Assembly (NCBI RefSeq): GCF_001625595.1
Contig: NZ_AUXT01000024.1
Span: 46,987-110,986 of the forward strand
Source of the DNA: Pseudoalteromonas luteoviolacea NCIMB 1942
GTDB taxonomy: Bacteria > Pseudomonadota > Gammaproteobacteria > Enterobacterales > Alteromonadaceae
DNA length: 64,000 nucleotides
Reading direction: 5' to 3'
In this document: piece by piece, positions 1 through 8,711 of the stretch
Layout: the number at the start of each line of letters is the position of its first letter
How positions within the stretch are numbered: position 1 is the stretch's first letter
Made by a program: the position numbers and the translations under genes
Notes under the pieces: model-generated
What the model was told of the DNA's origin: nothing
Database searches by the model: none
Seen by the model: only the letters and a program-made list of their open reading frames with translations

Positions 1-1120
1 TATGTAAAGTGAGCGGGATCCGATGAAGCTTTTCTTTGTCTTCTTTGAATTCAGCGACTTTACCAACTACGACGGGGGTTGGCGTTAACTTTTCCCACTG
101 TGACCAACCACTGTTTACTAAAGATAAGCCTAAAGTGAACTCGCAAAACCACCCTTGATTGGACAAGTGATGATGAATTTCGCTGATCATGTAGTCCGCT
201 TTATTGCTCTCACCAGCACCGGATACAGTTATTGCTTCTAGCAACTTTACGTTATGAAGTGACTCAGCCACAGACATATCAACTTGAATGCGCCCTTGTT
301 GGGTATCCCAAAGGCGGTAGGTTTGCTCAGCTTTTGCTTTCGCCGCTATCTCCACTTTGTCTATAGGTGCTTGAGACTTGATGACAATATCAGCGGTCCC
401 GCCATCCTTTTTTTCACCCGAATCATGGTCTTCAACAAGCATAGCCTGAGTTTTAATATCCCAAGCACTGTGATCGACTTTTTTCGCGTAGGAGCTGTTA
501 TCTAAACAGAGTTCAAACTCAGTACACCCGTCCATTGCGACATTAAACCCTGTGGTGGTTGGAGTATGCTTAGTCAAATCAACGATATTAATGCCGCCCT
601 CTTCTTCGTAAAAAACAAAGCCATTGGTCAAAATTCGGTTCATCAACACTTCCCATGGCTTTTTCTCAACCATTAGATATTGATAATGTTTAATTTTACT
701 GTCAGCTACCGTCTTTTTACCCGAACAAGGCGTAAGCAAATCATTCAGGATGTCTGTGTCAGTTGAGTCAGGCTTGTACAGTTTACTGATTCTCGATTGG
801 CAAAGCTTATTTGCCTCTCCTTTCGCGGAGACTTGCACAAAAGGCTCGCAACAATAGCCAATTTTACCTCCAGTGATCACCCCAGAAAAAACGGTAATTT
901 GCGCGGCATCACCGAAGCCAGCTTTCACTTCAATTGATTTACCCGGCGGAAAGTCTTTAGACAGAGACAGCGAGAAAGTTTCTTCTGCCATGTCTCCATC
1001 AGCGAAAATAATTGATAATTCGGGGATCTGATTTACGCCTCTACGAGCGACCATCTCCTTAACACCGACTTCCAGTTTTTTTTCACTGCCGTCGACTAAA
1101 ATGGTGTAACGTATATCCAT
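1..1120 (-). CDS. VgrG/Pvc8-like spike protein, C-terminus cut by window edge
   Basis: The reading frame is open from ATG at 1120 to the left edge, giving about 373 residues without a stop. It begins MDIRYTILVDGSEKK and continues with a baseplate hub fold typical of VgrG/gp27-like proteins: an early stretch with GKSIEVKAGFGD followed by VFSGVI, then a segment on a second beta-barrel. A Shine-Dalgarno GGAG lies 8 bases before the ATG. The gene starts one base after the stop of the LysM gene, so the two are probably translationally coupled. In eCIS the spike (Pvc8/Afp8) sits under the tube and carries the tip. The assignment rests on order (tube, DUF5908, LysM, spike) plus fold-like sequence. 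Missing: the C-terminal needle, which lies outside the window. Confidence 0.8.
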   Translation of the reverse strand, partial: MDIRYTILVDGSEKKLEVGVKEMVARRGVNQIPELSIIFADGDMAEETFSLSLSKDFPPGKSIEVKAGFGDAAQITVFSGVITGGKIGYCCEPFVQVSAKGEANKLCQSRISKLYKPDSTDTDILNDLLTPCSGKKTVADSKIKHYQYLMVEKKPWEVLMNRILTNGFVFYEEEGGINIVDLTKHTPTTTGFNVAMDGCTEFELCLDNSSYAKKVDHSAWDIKTQAMLVEDHDSGEKKDGGTADIVIKSQAPIDKVEIAAKAKAEQTYRLWDTQQGRIQVDMSVAESLHNVKLLEAITVSGAGESNKADYMISEIHHHLSNQGWFCEFTLGLSLVNSGWSQWEKLTPTPVVVGKVAEFKEDKEKLHRIPLTLH

Positions 1121-1121
1121 A

Positions 1122-1859
1122 TCAGCGCTCCAAAGGCGGGTAAATAATTTCAGCTCCCACATCAGCGCTGCGAATTGAAGCCAGTTTATTCACGCTTGCC
1201 ACCTGATGTACGTAGCTAGGTTCGCCATAAATTGAAGTGACTTGGGCTATCACACTATCTCCAGCCTTATGTTGGAGTACATGGGTTAAGTCTGGCGAGC
1301 TTTTACCGGTCCTGAGTTTAATTTCTTTGTTCGACAGGCACTCAGATACGTTACAAACAACCTGTGCTTTGACGCGATTGCCTTTGCCATTAACAAGTTC
1401 ACTGATGACATTGATGTCATTGAGCATACCGTGGAAACCACCATCTGCACCGTGATTTAACACCATATTCAAAGGCATAATGGTCACGAATGCAGGCAAA
1501 TGAGTTTCACCTTGCACGGCAAGACCGTACTTTAACAATTGTTGAATGCTGTCTTCAGTCTCTGTTTCACCACTTTCTCCCATCGCAAGCTGACCAGGCG
1601 TTTCAATGATGGTATCGTCCAATAGGAATTTAATAGTAAGAATCGAGGTTGGTGACTTCTGGTATCGAGCTGACCCACTCTCCGAGCCAATGATCTTTGA
1701 CTCTACCAAATGATTCTGATGCGTCACGTTTAGAGATTTTGGGTCATAAGGCAACGTTAATTCCCCTAATTTATTACCATCTCCTCGTTCAATTTTCTTA
1801 TAGAATGTCACCTTGCAAAGTGGCAAACCACTTGCGTTAATTCCGCTTGATTTATTCAT
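1122..1859 (-). CDS. LysM-containing baseplate hub protein (Pvc7-like)
   Basis: This 245-residue protein has a C-terminal LysM-like segment at about residues 190-243, with the pattern LQHKAGDSVIAQVTSIYG and ending IIYPPLER. The N-terminal part reads as a beta-rich adaptor domain (KLGELTLPYDPKSLNV). In phage and eCIS particles this class (gp53/Pvc7) links the inner tube base to the spike, and the LysM fold is structural there rather than peptidoglycan binding. It lies between the DUF5908-like gene (3-base gap) and the spike gene (1-base gap). The start is supported by AAAGG about 10 bases upstream. No unusual base composition was seen. Confidence 0.85.
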   Translation of the reverse strand: MNKSSGINASGLPLCKVTFYKKIERGDGNKLGELTLPYDPKSLNVTHQNHLVESKIIGSESGSARYQKSPTSILTIKFLLDDTIIETPGQLAMGESGETETEDSIQQLLKYGLAVQGETHLPAFVTIMPLNMVLNHGADGGFHGMLNDINVISELVNGKGNRVKAQVVCNVSECLSNKEIKLRTGKSSPDLTHVLQHKAGDSVIAQVTSIYGEPSYVHQVASVNKLASIRSADVGAEIIYPPLER

Positions 1860-1861
1860 AG

Positions 1862-2095
1862 TCAGGGCCTTTTTTCTTTACCAAACTTTGCAAACCTAAA
1901 TTCAATGTAGCGCTTTAAATCCGCTTCCAATTGACAAAGCAACTCCTGAACTTCATAGCGGCCGACCGCATTACTATGTTTTTCGATTGCTGGCGCCTGT
2001 TGAGAAGAGTCGGCTGAACTTTCAGCGGCTGCATCACCTGATTGGTCCGCTCGAATACGTGCTTTGACATGCACTTGATTACACTTTATTTCCAT
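1862..2095 (-). CDS. small eCIS protein, DUF5908-like (Pvc6 position)
   Basis: This 77-residue protein begins with a short beta strand, MEIKCNQVHVKARI, followed by a low-complexity Ala/Ser/Asp linker (residues 19-37) and an amphipathic helix ending in basic residues. Short proteins with this N-terminal strand pattern (DUF5908) are a hallmark of eCIS loci and lie between the second tube gene and the LysM gene, exactly as here. Their function is not established. An AAGGAG sequence precedes the ATG with a long spacer of about 11 bases. The family name rests on position and the first strand only, so it is less certain than the neighbours. Confidence 0.7.
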   Translation of the reverse strand: MEIKCNQVHVKARIRADQSGDAAAESSADSSQQAPAIEKHSNAVGRYEVQELLCQLEADLKRYIEFRFAKFGKEKRP

Positions 2096-2112
2096 ATGTT
2101 GCTTACTCCTTG

Positions 2113-2574
2113 TTATGAAGGTAAGCCTGGAATTGGCACAGAAATGAGGTCTCGATAACTAAAGCTAAGTGACTCAATTAAAACGTCATTTCGGCCAGCA
2201 TCAACACCTTCCCACTCCCAACTTTCCAAAAATGCATTTTGAACGAGCCATGCTTGAGAAGGCAAAAAGTTGTCATCTAAAATCGTGACTAAGATATCGT
2301 TTTTAACCAAATAGGTGCTCCACGCATCGCCAAATACCAAGTTTTGTAGCATTAATAAACTACCTCCTTGGAAAACGCCTCTTTTTAGGGTCAAGGCTCT
2401 GGCCTGCTTTGCATTCGCAACACTTACTCGGTTGTTGGTATATTCGACGCTCCTAGCCATTTTCAGCCCACTGACTTCTTTAAATAAAATATCAACGGGG
2501 TTGGGGATGCCGGCCGTAACAATGCTGACAAGAAAACGATACCCAACCATTGGTGTTCTAGGATCTTGAAACAT
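2113..2574 (-). CDS. contractile injection system inner tube protein 2 (Pvc5/MacT2-like)
   Basis: This 153-residue member of the gp19/Hcp-like tube family contains the hallmark N-terminal strand GYRFLVSIV, then FKEVSGLKMARSVEYTNNR, which matches the conserved V/I-SGL motif of tube proteins. It ends with FSYRDLISVPIPG. In eCIS the second tube protein forms the ring next to the baseplate rather than the bulk tube. It follows tube protein 1 after 49 bases and precedes the DUF5908-like gene by 17 bases. The RBS is AGGTGTGAAAT before ATG. The assignment as T2 rather than T1 follows gene order. Confidence 0.88.
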   Translation of the reverse strand: MFQDPRTPMVGYRFLVSIVTAGIPNPVDILFKEVSGLKMARSVEYTNNRVSVANAKQARALTLKRGVFQGGSLLMLQNLVFGDAWSTYLVKNDILVTILDDNFLPSQAWLVQNAFLESWEWEGVDAGRNDVLIESLSFSYRDLISVPIPGLPS

Positions 2575-2589
2575 ATTTCACACCTAAAT

Positions 2590-2605
2590 GGGCACTCTCG
2601 TGCCC
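2590..2605 (-). other. intercistronic hairpin between the two tube genes
   Basis: A perfect 6-bp stem with a 4-base loop (GGGCAC-TCTC-GTGCCC) lies in the 49-base gap between the tube genes. On the coding (minus) strand a U7 tract lies upstream of the hairpin, not downstream, so it is not a normal terminator. It could act as an mRNA end-protecting or processing stem. Function is inference. Confidence 0.6.
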
Positions 2606-2623
2606 CAAAAAAAGAGAATAAAA

Positions 2624-3070
2624 TTAATGAAATTCGATCTTAATATCGTCAGCCATCATTTCTAGTGACTCAACACTCGCTTCATTTGAACCACCATTGA
2701 TGCTAGGTGCCGTCAACTTCTTAGGAAATGCATTGATTACTTTCCAAGTAACGAGAGGCTGAGAGCGATCTTCATTGGTTAGTGAAATTGTGATGTCCTT
2801 TTTATCCACAAGGTTTAAGCTGATAGAAGAAATCCAATCGTAGAACTGGCTCTTTTGCTTAACTAAGCCGCGCTTTAGCGTAATGTTCACGTCAGTTGGT
2901 TGCCCAGGCATATGCTTTTTGCCATAACCATCTTTGTAAGTGATAGTTTCAACACCAATATCTAGGCCAGAAACTTCTGAAAAAGGAATGCTTTCTTCGC
3001 CAAAACTGACAACAAATCGATAGACCGGAATTGGATATTCTGCTGCGATATCTGCTTTAGTAGTAGCCAT
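2624..3070 (-). CDS. contractile injection system inner tube protein 1 (Pvc1/MacT1-like)
   Basis: This 148-residue gp19-family tube protein has the conserved elements YRFVVSFG near residue 18, FSEVSGLDIGVETITYKDG around residues 31-49, the GQPTDVNITLKRG strand, and a C-terminal SVESLEMMADDIKIEF strand. Tube proteins stack as hexamers inside the sheath and form the conduit that carries cargo. It is the first tube gene after the sheath, so it is probably the main tube subunit. The RBS is GGAG with a 7-base spacer. A strong hairpin lies between it and the sheath gene, which could set relative expression. Confidence 0.92.
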   Translation of the reverse strand: MATTKADIAAEYPIPVYRFVVSFGEESIPFSEVSGLDIGVETITYKDGYGKKHMPGQPTDVNITLKRGLVKQKSQFYDWISSISLNLVDKKDITISLTNEDRSQPLVTWKVINAFPKKLTAPSINGGSNEASVESLEMMADDIKIEFH

Positions 3071-3124
3071 TTAATAACTCCAAAAAATACTGTAATTACA
3101 GCTATGCTGTAGTGAAAAATAGGT

Positions 3125-3156
3125 GTCTATTTGGCATCTCAATGGGCCAAATAGAC
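3125..3156 (-). terminator. hairpin between sheath and tube genes, possible partial terminator
   Basis: A perfect 11-bp stem (GTCTATTTGGC paired with GCCAAATAGAC) has a 10-base loop. On the minus-strand RNA it is followed by ACACCTATTTTT, so the U-run begins a few bases late. It lies downstream of the sheath stop and upstream of tube gene 1. It may attenuate read-through or stabilise the sheath message; which one cannot be told from sequence. Confidence 0.65.
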
Positions 3157-3190
3157 GTTGTGACTCGCTGATAATCAAAAAGCGCTAAGG

Positions 3191-4891
3191 TTAGCCCTCT
3201 AAGCTTTTGTGAGAGAAAGTTAGTACGATGAATTCAGCAGGACGAACCGCTGCAAGACCAATTTCAATGTTCATCAGGCCATTGTTAATATCATCTTCAG
3301 TCATTGTTTGACCTAGGCCGACGTTAACGAAAAACGCCTGCTCTGGCGTTTCACCAAAGAATGCACCAGAACGCCATAAGCTTTCTAAATAACTTTCAAT
3401 CATGGTTTTTAGCTTTAACCATGTGAATGGCGTATTTGGCTCAAATACAGCAAAGTGTGTTGCTTTTTGAACAGACTCTTCAACCATGTTGAACAAACGA
3501 CGAACAGACACGTAGCGCCATTCATTGTCATTACCGGCAAGCGTACGTGCACCCCATACCAGTGTGCCTTTACCAACAAATGTGCGAATAGCATTGATTG
3601 ACTTACCTGATGTCGCATCAACGTTTAGACCTTCTTGGTCTGCATTGTCGATAGTTAGTTTTGGCATGAGTACTTGTGCAAGCGCTGCATTAGCTGGCGC
3701 TTTCCATACACCGCGGTCCTTGTCCGTTTTAGCCATAACACCAGCTATTGCAGGTGAAGGAGGTAGATCAAGGTAGTTTTTACCAAGTTCAGCTTTAACT
3801 TGGTTGTAAACATCTGCTGATGAGAATGGATAAGCTGGGTCCCCAATCGCTGCAAGTTGAAGTGAATCCAATGTAACAGGTGTAAGTTCGAATTCGTCTT
3901 CGATTACTAATGGAGTACCACCTGTTTCAACGATTGCACCGTTTTCAAGCTTAACTTCAACACCATCAGTTAAACGGTAATAACTTGTATCATCTGTAGC
4001 AAATACTGTTTCAGGCACTAAGTAGCGTTTGCCAGATGGATCGTAATCATCACCATCAATAACATCTGTATTATTGCCACTTGGTAGCAAGTAGTCTTCA
4101 CCGATATCGGCCCAGTCAGCGCCGTTTAGGCAAACCAATTTGTGTGACGAGTCTTTTGGCCACCAGACTTGTGCAGTCAACGGCGCACTCACAATGACTT
4201 TAGTCGCATCATATGCACGGGCAATCGTCGTTGTAAGGTATGGATAATATGCGGCACCATATTTAAGACCTAGTGTCGCACCCGCGCGAAGTGCTGTTGC
4301 ATCTTCAGAGATAGGGTCGATGCTGTCTTCAGCAGCTTGCATTTGTACATCGACAAGTGCAAAACGGTCCATTCTTTTTTCAGCATGTACGAGCGTTTTA
4401 TTTTGTACTTCGTAGTGCTTTGTTGTATCCAAGCCAATTGACTCTGGGCTAGATATTAGCGTTACTTCGTCAACTTTATTAAGTAAATCAATTGCCTTAG
4501 TGAAGCCTTCAGCTGATAACGTTCCACCAGCAGTACCAATACTTATGATGTAACACGCGCCACCGCCATTAGCAAAGTAGTGGCTTACAGCTTGATGCAA
4601 GAAGTATTGTGCATCTTCTAGCTCACCTTCTGGAGACATCACAGCAAAGCCGCCCGCTGACTTAGGTTTAAGCTTAAAGCTCTCTTGATAAGCACCACCA
4701 AATACAGCTTCAAATTCAACCATGCTCGTAATACGAACTGGTGTATTCTCGTATGCTGGAGCATCACCTGCTTCGTTCAGTTTGGTAGTGTAACCAATGA
4801 AAGCCGGAATGGCCGTTGCAACTTCTGCCACAGAAGGCGGCAGTGTTGATTTCTCTTGGACATAGACGTCTGGGGTTTTATATTGAGGCAT
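3191..4891 (-). CDS. contractile tail sheath protein (MacS/Pvc2-4-like)
   Basis: This 566-residue sheath protein has the family N-terminus MPQYKTPDVYVQEKSTLPPS, with VATAIPAFIGYT shortly after. The conserved C-terminal sheath domain contains GVWKAPANAAL, VWGARTLAG, WRYVSVRRLFNMVEESVQ, and the closing FVNVGLGQTMTEDDINNG and RPAEFIVLTF. The sheath polymerises around the tube and contracts to drive it through the target membrane. Only one sheath gene is present, unlike the three paralogues in PVC/Afp but as in MAC loci. The start is fixed by AAGGAAATATT directly before ATG. It is the first gene of its operon, behind a long structured leader. Confidence 0.96.
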   Translation of the reverse strand: MPQYKTPDVYVQEKSTLPPSVAEVATAIPAFIGYTTKLNEAGDAPAYENTPVRITSMVEFEAVFGGAYQESFKLKPKSAGGFAVMSPEGELEDAQYFLHQAVSHYFANGGGACYIISIGTAGGTLSAEGFTKAIDLLNKVDEVTLISSPESIGLDTTKHYEVQNKTLVHAEKRMDRFALVDVQMQAAEDSIDPISEDATALRAGATLGLKYGAAYYPYLTTTIARAYDATKVIVSAPLTAQVWWPKDSSHKLVCLNGADWADIGEDYLLPSGNNTDVIDGDDYDPSGKRYLVPETVFATDDTSYYRLTDGVEVKLENGAIVETGGTPLVIEDEFELTPVTLDSLQLAAIGDPAYPFSSADVYNQVKAELGKNYLDLPPSPAIAGVMAKTDKDRGVWKAPANAALAQVLMPKLTIDNADQEGLNVDATSGKSINAIRTFVGKGTLVWGARTLAGNDNEWRYVSVRRLFNMVEESVQKATHFAVFEPNTPFTWLKLKTMIESYLESLWRSGAFFGETPEQAFFVNVGLGQTMTEDDINNGLMNIEIGLAAVRPAEFIVLTFSHKSLEG

Positions 4892-4954
4892 AATATTTCC
4901 TTACGTTGATAATTACATTCTAATGAGCCAGTACGGCAAGAATTGGGTAAATGA

Positions 4955-5090
4955 GGCGCAAACCCGGCTAACTTAAAAACCTATCGAGTGGCAAATCAAT
5001 GGGAATAAACCCACTCAAACAAGCCTGCGCCTTTTAAGACAAAGAGCCTTTACCACGGCTCCGCCACATCAGTCCCAACCGATGTGTCTT
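4955..5090 (-). promoter_or_regulatory. structured RNA leader of the sheath operon (candidate cis-regulatory RNA)
   Basis: The 346 bases between the sheath start and the protease gene contain two compact folds on the sheath-sense strand, ending 63 bases before the ATG. Fold A (5036-5090) is a three-way junction of perfect 5-bp helices: AAGAC/GTCTT closing, ACATC/GATGT and GAGCC/GGCTC. Fold B (4955-5031) is closed by GGCGCA/TGCGCC continued by GGCT/AGCC with a 5-base bulge, and encloses GAGTGG/CCACTC. I compared it with the c-di-GMP, cobalamin and guanidine riboswitch consensus patterns and did not see their signature bases. The sequence at complement(5058..5065), GGCGGAGC, is also in the leader of the second eCIS operon. 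Confidence 0.55.
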
Positions 5091-5237
5091 GTAAATTATT
5101 TTGTATGGCTAAGACGCCTCTTATTTGGCGCTGTGAAAAATAACTGTGACTTTTTTGAGATACACATGCGCCGCTTATAAACGGGCAGAAAAGCAGATAG
5201 CAAAAGTACGTAAAAGAAGAGAGAGGTTTTCGTTTAG

Positions 5238-6865
5238 TTATAGACTATTGAAACGGTTGGAAAAGCCTGTCAGGTGAACACTGGCAAGTAATGAGAATGC
5301 CGTTTCCAAGGAAAGACAGAGTGAAACTTGTTCACTAGATAATGAAATTTTCTTGCAGTTTAATTTGGGGTTCTTTAGTAGTTGACTCATGTAGTCATCG
5401 TTAAACTGGCTGTTAATCGCTTGTGCTTGCAACCAGCTTTCTCTATTGGTTGCGATTGAAACGTAATTCACTTCATGACGTAAAGTCATGGGCTCATTAA
5501 AGTTTGCGAATAAACCATTGGCCACATATCGCCTACCTCCAAACTCTAATAGCTGCCTAAAGTCTTTATATTCTTCATAGACGCCTTCCTCGTTTAGTTC
5601 ATTCCAATGTTCGTCTAACTTACGAAATAAAAAAGTCATCGCGTCTTTTTCAATATATTGCCTTTGTTTCGTATTTAAATCCCTTGCATGATACTGAAGT
5701 TCAAAAAAGCACAACTGGCACAACTGCTCGCTTTTTGCTAGCAAGTAACCATCATCATCGGTGTACAGCTGTGTACCTGAGGGAATAACAATATTAAGTC
5801 CATAATAGGCGTCTGAGTAGACATCGAAGGCTTGCGCTGCAAAATCCAACTCTATATCACCAAAAATAGATCTAAAGAGTTTTACCACCTGCACAATCTC
5901 TTCGGGGTTACCACTGCTATGTGAGAATTGGTTTAGGCTGCGAGTCTTTATCTTAACAAATTGAAAGTTTTGGTAGTTTACGCGGCTCGGCGGAGAGATA
6001 AATGGCACAAATGTTGTATTTTCTACTGACTTGGTAGTTGCCACCGCACTGTTAATCAACCACTGCCAAGGTGCTTGCCACCCTATGTTGTGATGAGTTT
6101 TGGCCGTACTGCTGACCTTATCCAGAGTAAATAAACTGGAGGATTCTCGTAAAGCAGCAGGAATGGTTTTGTACTCTGATGCAATAAGAGAATCTAAATG
6201 GCTTGCTGGTATCACCCAACTTACATTTGCAGCGCCATTTTCCAAACCACCATTACCAATGCCTATCAAGGCCCCTTCACTATCGAAGATTGGCGCGCCT
6301 GAGAAACCAGGTAGCAAACTGCCATCTAGATAATAAATGGGTAACTCGATATGGGGGGATTTCGTTTTCGATAGCATTTTTACCGCATAAGGCGGAAGAA
6401 ACTGCTTTAATATTTCTGGCTTGGCATATCCTTTGAGTAACTCGCGGGTGCTCATCGCAAGCGCCCCATGATGGAACCCGAGTGCAGTAACACTTGCTCT
6501 ATATTTAGGCTTATTTGATTTAAACTGCTTGATAGGTTGCCACCCTGAGACCGGTCTTGCTACTTCAAGTAACACCAAATCTGCCTTAGGTAGTACCCGA
6601 TGAACTTTAGCAAGGCGCTTTTTTTTTTACCGTAGTCAATAATCACTTTGCTTTTTGGTTCTGGGTCTAGCACATGTAAGGCGGTAACCACCCAGTGAGG
6701 TTTGAGCCAAATAAACCCTGTCGCTACGCTCATTTCTCCATGTGGCTTTTTGACAATCACTCTTACGGTGCTGCTACTTAGCACTTCTGGATCTATAGCA
6801 GCCTGACTTGTGCCAACTGGTCCTGTTATTAAGAGCAATATAGTAAGCATGATTCGCGGAATCAC
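5238..6865 (-). pseudogene. trypsin-like serine protease, reading frame split at an A10 tract
   Basis: Two overlapping frames together encode one secreted chymotrypsin-fold protease. The first frame (6865-6560) has a signal peptide (MIPRIMLTILLLITGPVG) and the catalytic His in WVVTALHV (about residue 64), then runs off frame after DYGKKK. The second frame continues as RLAKVHRVLPKADLVLLEV, which carries the catalytic Asp (about 96), and reaches PGFSGAPIF with the catalytic Ser (about 189). The join is a run of ten A on the coding strand (T10 at 6619-6628). Adding one A restores a 542-residue protein. The long C-terminal region (about 250-542) is unrecognised. It may be a true pseudogene, a phase-variable or slippage-expressed gene, or a sequencing error. 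It is the last gene of its minus-strand block. Confidence 0.8.
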
Positions 6866-6875
6866 ACATCACCGC

Positions 6876-7751
6876 CTACAACGCTGTACACAAAGTGTTA
6901 TGTGTCAATTTCAAGACAGTAAACTTTTGCTCGTCAGTGATTTTTGCCTCAGAAATACTATCGAAAACAGGCTGCCAATTTGGCCCAAACTTCGTTTGCG
7001 CTAGAGACAAACTAGAAACCTGAGACCATGTCACACCATCTGGGCAGTGCTCAACATAATCTTTCGACATGCATAGTGCATCTCGCGTAGCGAGTAGGAC
7101 ATACTTTTGCTCATTTGCCTCGTAGAGTGAAGACACATTCTCGGCTATTTGCGCCCACAATCCTCCGGTCAATTCAAAGTTGTTGAGTACCTCGTCGAGA
7201 GCAAGAGTTTCATCAGTATACAAAAGCTCATCACATCCGCTTACCTCAACGGCTGCGCTGAATAACAAGCTGCTATGCTGATTGTTCATACGAGTCACTT
7301 GAGCGTCGTGCACCAATGGCATTTCATATGCCGGTAGTGAGTCTGAGTCTGTTTGCAGCGGATGGCTTGTTGAACTGACTTGACTTAGATTTAAACCGAA
7401 CTCTTTTAGAGTTAACAGCTGCAAAGCTTGCTGTTTGGTGTACCCAACAGCCATATATTGACCTTTCAAATCAGTAAGCGATGGCGCCAGCAAGTTGTGA
7501 GTTCTCACGTAAACCCCTAAATATGCGCCCAATACACACGCTATCCCAAAGGAGCCTATTCTGACGGCTTTGGCATCATTAAAGTGACGATCGTTTAAAC
7601 CCAGTATTGCGGCCAAAATAGTTGTTAAGGCACCTAACAACAAGGTTACCGTTGGCGTAACCGTAGTACCCATAACAACCCCAAACAGCAATCCTATTCC
7701 CGCTCCACCAAATAACGCAATTTTAAGATTCACTGCTTTTTGCATATTCAT
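6876..7751 (-). CDS. inner-membrane protein of unknown function
   Basis: This 291-residue protein has three hydrophobic segments in the first 85 residues (IALFGGAGIGLLFGVVMG, TVTLLLGALTTILAAILGL, GSFGIACVLGAYLGVYV), then a soluble domain of about 200 residues with four cysteines. It lies 10 bases before the protease gene and starts directly after the stop of the barrel-like gene, so the three are probably one transcript. The soluble part most likely faces the periplasm, which would suit a partner of the exported protease, but this is inference. I do not recognise a family. Confidence 0.75.
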   Translation of the reverse strand: MNMQKAVNLKIALFGGAGIGLLFGVVMGTTVTPTVTLLLGALTTILAAILGLNDRHFNDAKAVRIGSFGIACVLGAYLGVYVRTHNLLAPSLTDLKGQYMAVGYTKQQALQLLTLKEFGLNLSQVSSTSHPLQTDSDSLPAYEMPLVHDAQVTRMNNQHSSLLFSAAVEVSGCDELLYTDETLALDEVLNNFELTGGLWAQIAENVSSLYEANEQKYVLLATRDALCMSKDYVEHCPDGVTWSQVSSLSLAQTKFGPNWQPVFDSISEAKITDEQKFTVLKLTHNTLCTAL

Positions 7752-8693
7752 TTACCTTATCAATAAGTTAGGTACTTTATAGTTCCTTTTCCGCCTTTTG
7801 GTTTTGTAACTACTAAAGCGATATTCAAACTTCATTGCAATAGTGAGAATAGAACGATTATTTGAAAGCCAAAGTTTTTCTAGTTGCAGTGCGAGCAATG
7901 AACTGCCTTGAAAGCGATAAGCTAACTCTGAAGAAAGTGCATATCGACCTTGACTACCCCAATAACCAAGTGGGTTGTGATTTGGGAACCAAGACACGCG
8001 TGCGCCGATAAAACCACTCAACTGACCTGTCAACGGGTATGCGTATTCAGTCAAAATACTATGGTAAACCTGTCCTCGCGCGGCGCTCTCTCGATTTCCA
8101 GGTATCAACCTTCGGTAGCTGGCTACATAATCAATGTCTAATTCAGCAACTCCCAGCTTAATGAGTTTACTGGCAATAAATGCGCCGCCCATTTCTTTAT
8201 CCGTGATGCTACTGTCTTTTTGTCGATAACGCTCTGAACCACCGTATATATCAACTCCGACACTAACTCCATGTTCAAAGGCATGCTCATAAAAAACTTC
8301 TAGCATAGACTTATACCTACGGTAACCAACAAAATCTGAAAATCGCGCTTCGCCTACGCGACTAATTTCGCCTTCAAGCTCAGTTTGGTCGAGCGTCAAC
8401 TCGGTATATATCGAACCTGAAGGGAATAATTTACCACCTATTGATAGGTTTGCTTCAATTGCAGTCGCATCACCATCAAAACTATCTGACTCAATGGCTG
8501 AGTTTACAGGCTGTCGACCAAGGGATAATGATTGCCTTTGAGTAGATACGCTACCAAAGTAATTTAATTTTTCTTGCCAAGTACGCGTTTCTATTTTCGC
8601 GCTTTTTTGGCTGAAAATAGGCGCAGAAACCGATGTAAAGCTAACGCTCAATATGCACAGCAGTATACCGCAATTAATAACTTTGATATTCAT
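7752..8693 (-). CDS. exported beta-barrel-like outer membrane protein, unknown
   Basis: This 313-residue protein has a clear signal peptide (INCGILLCILSVSFTSVSA), followed by many alternating amphipathic segments such as GSIYTELTLDQTELEG, VSVGVDIYGGSERYRQ and YALSSELAYRFQGSSLLALQLE. The strand-like pattern ends MKFEYRFSS, an aromatic-terminated strand as in outer-membrane barrels, but is followed by a basic tail (KTKRRKRNYKVPNLLIR) that is odd for a barrel C-terminus. The stop abuts the start of the next gene. It lies 18 bases after the lipoprotein gene, so lipoprotein, barrel and inner-membrane proteins are likely co-transcribed. The specific role is unknown. Confidence 0.7.
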   Translation of the reverse strand: MNIKVINCGILLCILSVSFTSVSAPIFSQKSAKIETRTWQEKLNYFGSVSTQRQSLSLGRQPVNSAIESDSFDGDATAIEANLSIGGKLFPSGSIYTELTLDQTELEGEISRVGEARFSDFVGYRRYKSMLEVFYEHAFEHGVSVGVDIYGGSERYRQKDSSITDKEMGGAFIASKLIKLGVAELDIDYVASYRRLIPGNRESAARGQVYHSILTEYAYPLTGQLSGFIGARVSWFPNHNPLGYWGSQGRYALSSELAYRFQGSSLLALQLEKLWLSNNRSILTIAMKFEYRFSSYKTKRRKRNYKVPNLLIR

Positions 8694-8711
8694 ATCTCAT
8701 CAATCCTGTAC

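Noticed and set aside
4955..5090. c-di-GMP (GEMM) or cobalamin riboswitch in the sheath leader
   Set aside because: The conserved tetraloop-receptor and core bases of those classes are not seen; only the stems suggest a structured RNA.
6560..6865. Separate small protein gene before the protease
   Set aside because: It carries the signal peptide and catalytic His of the same protease, and the frame break is at A10, so it is the front half of one gene.
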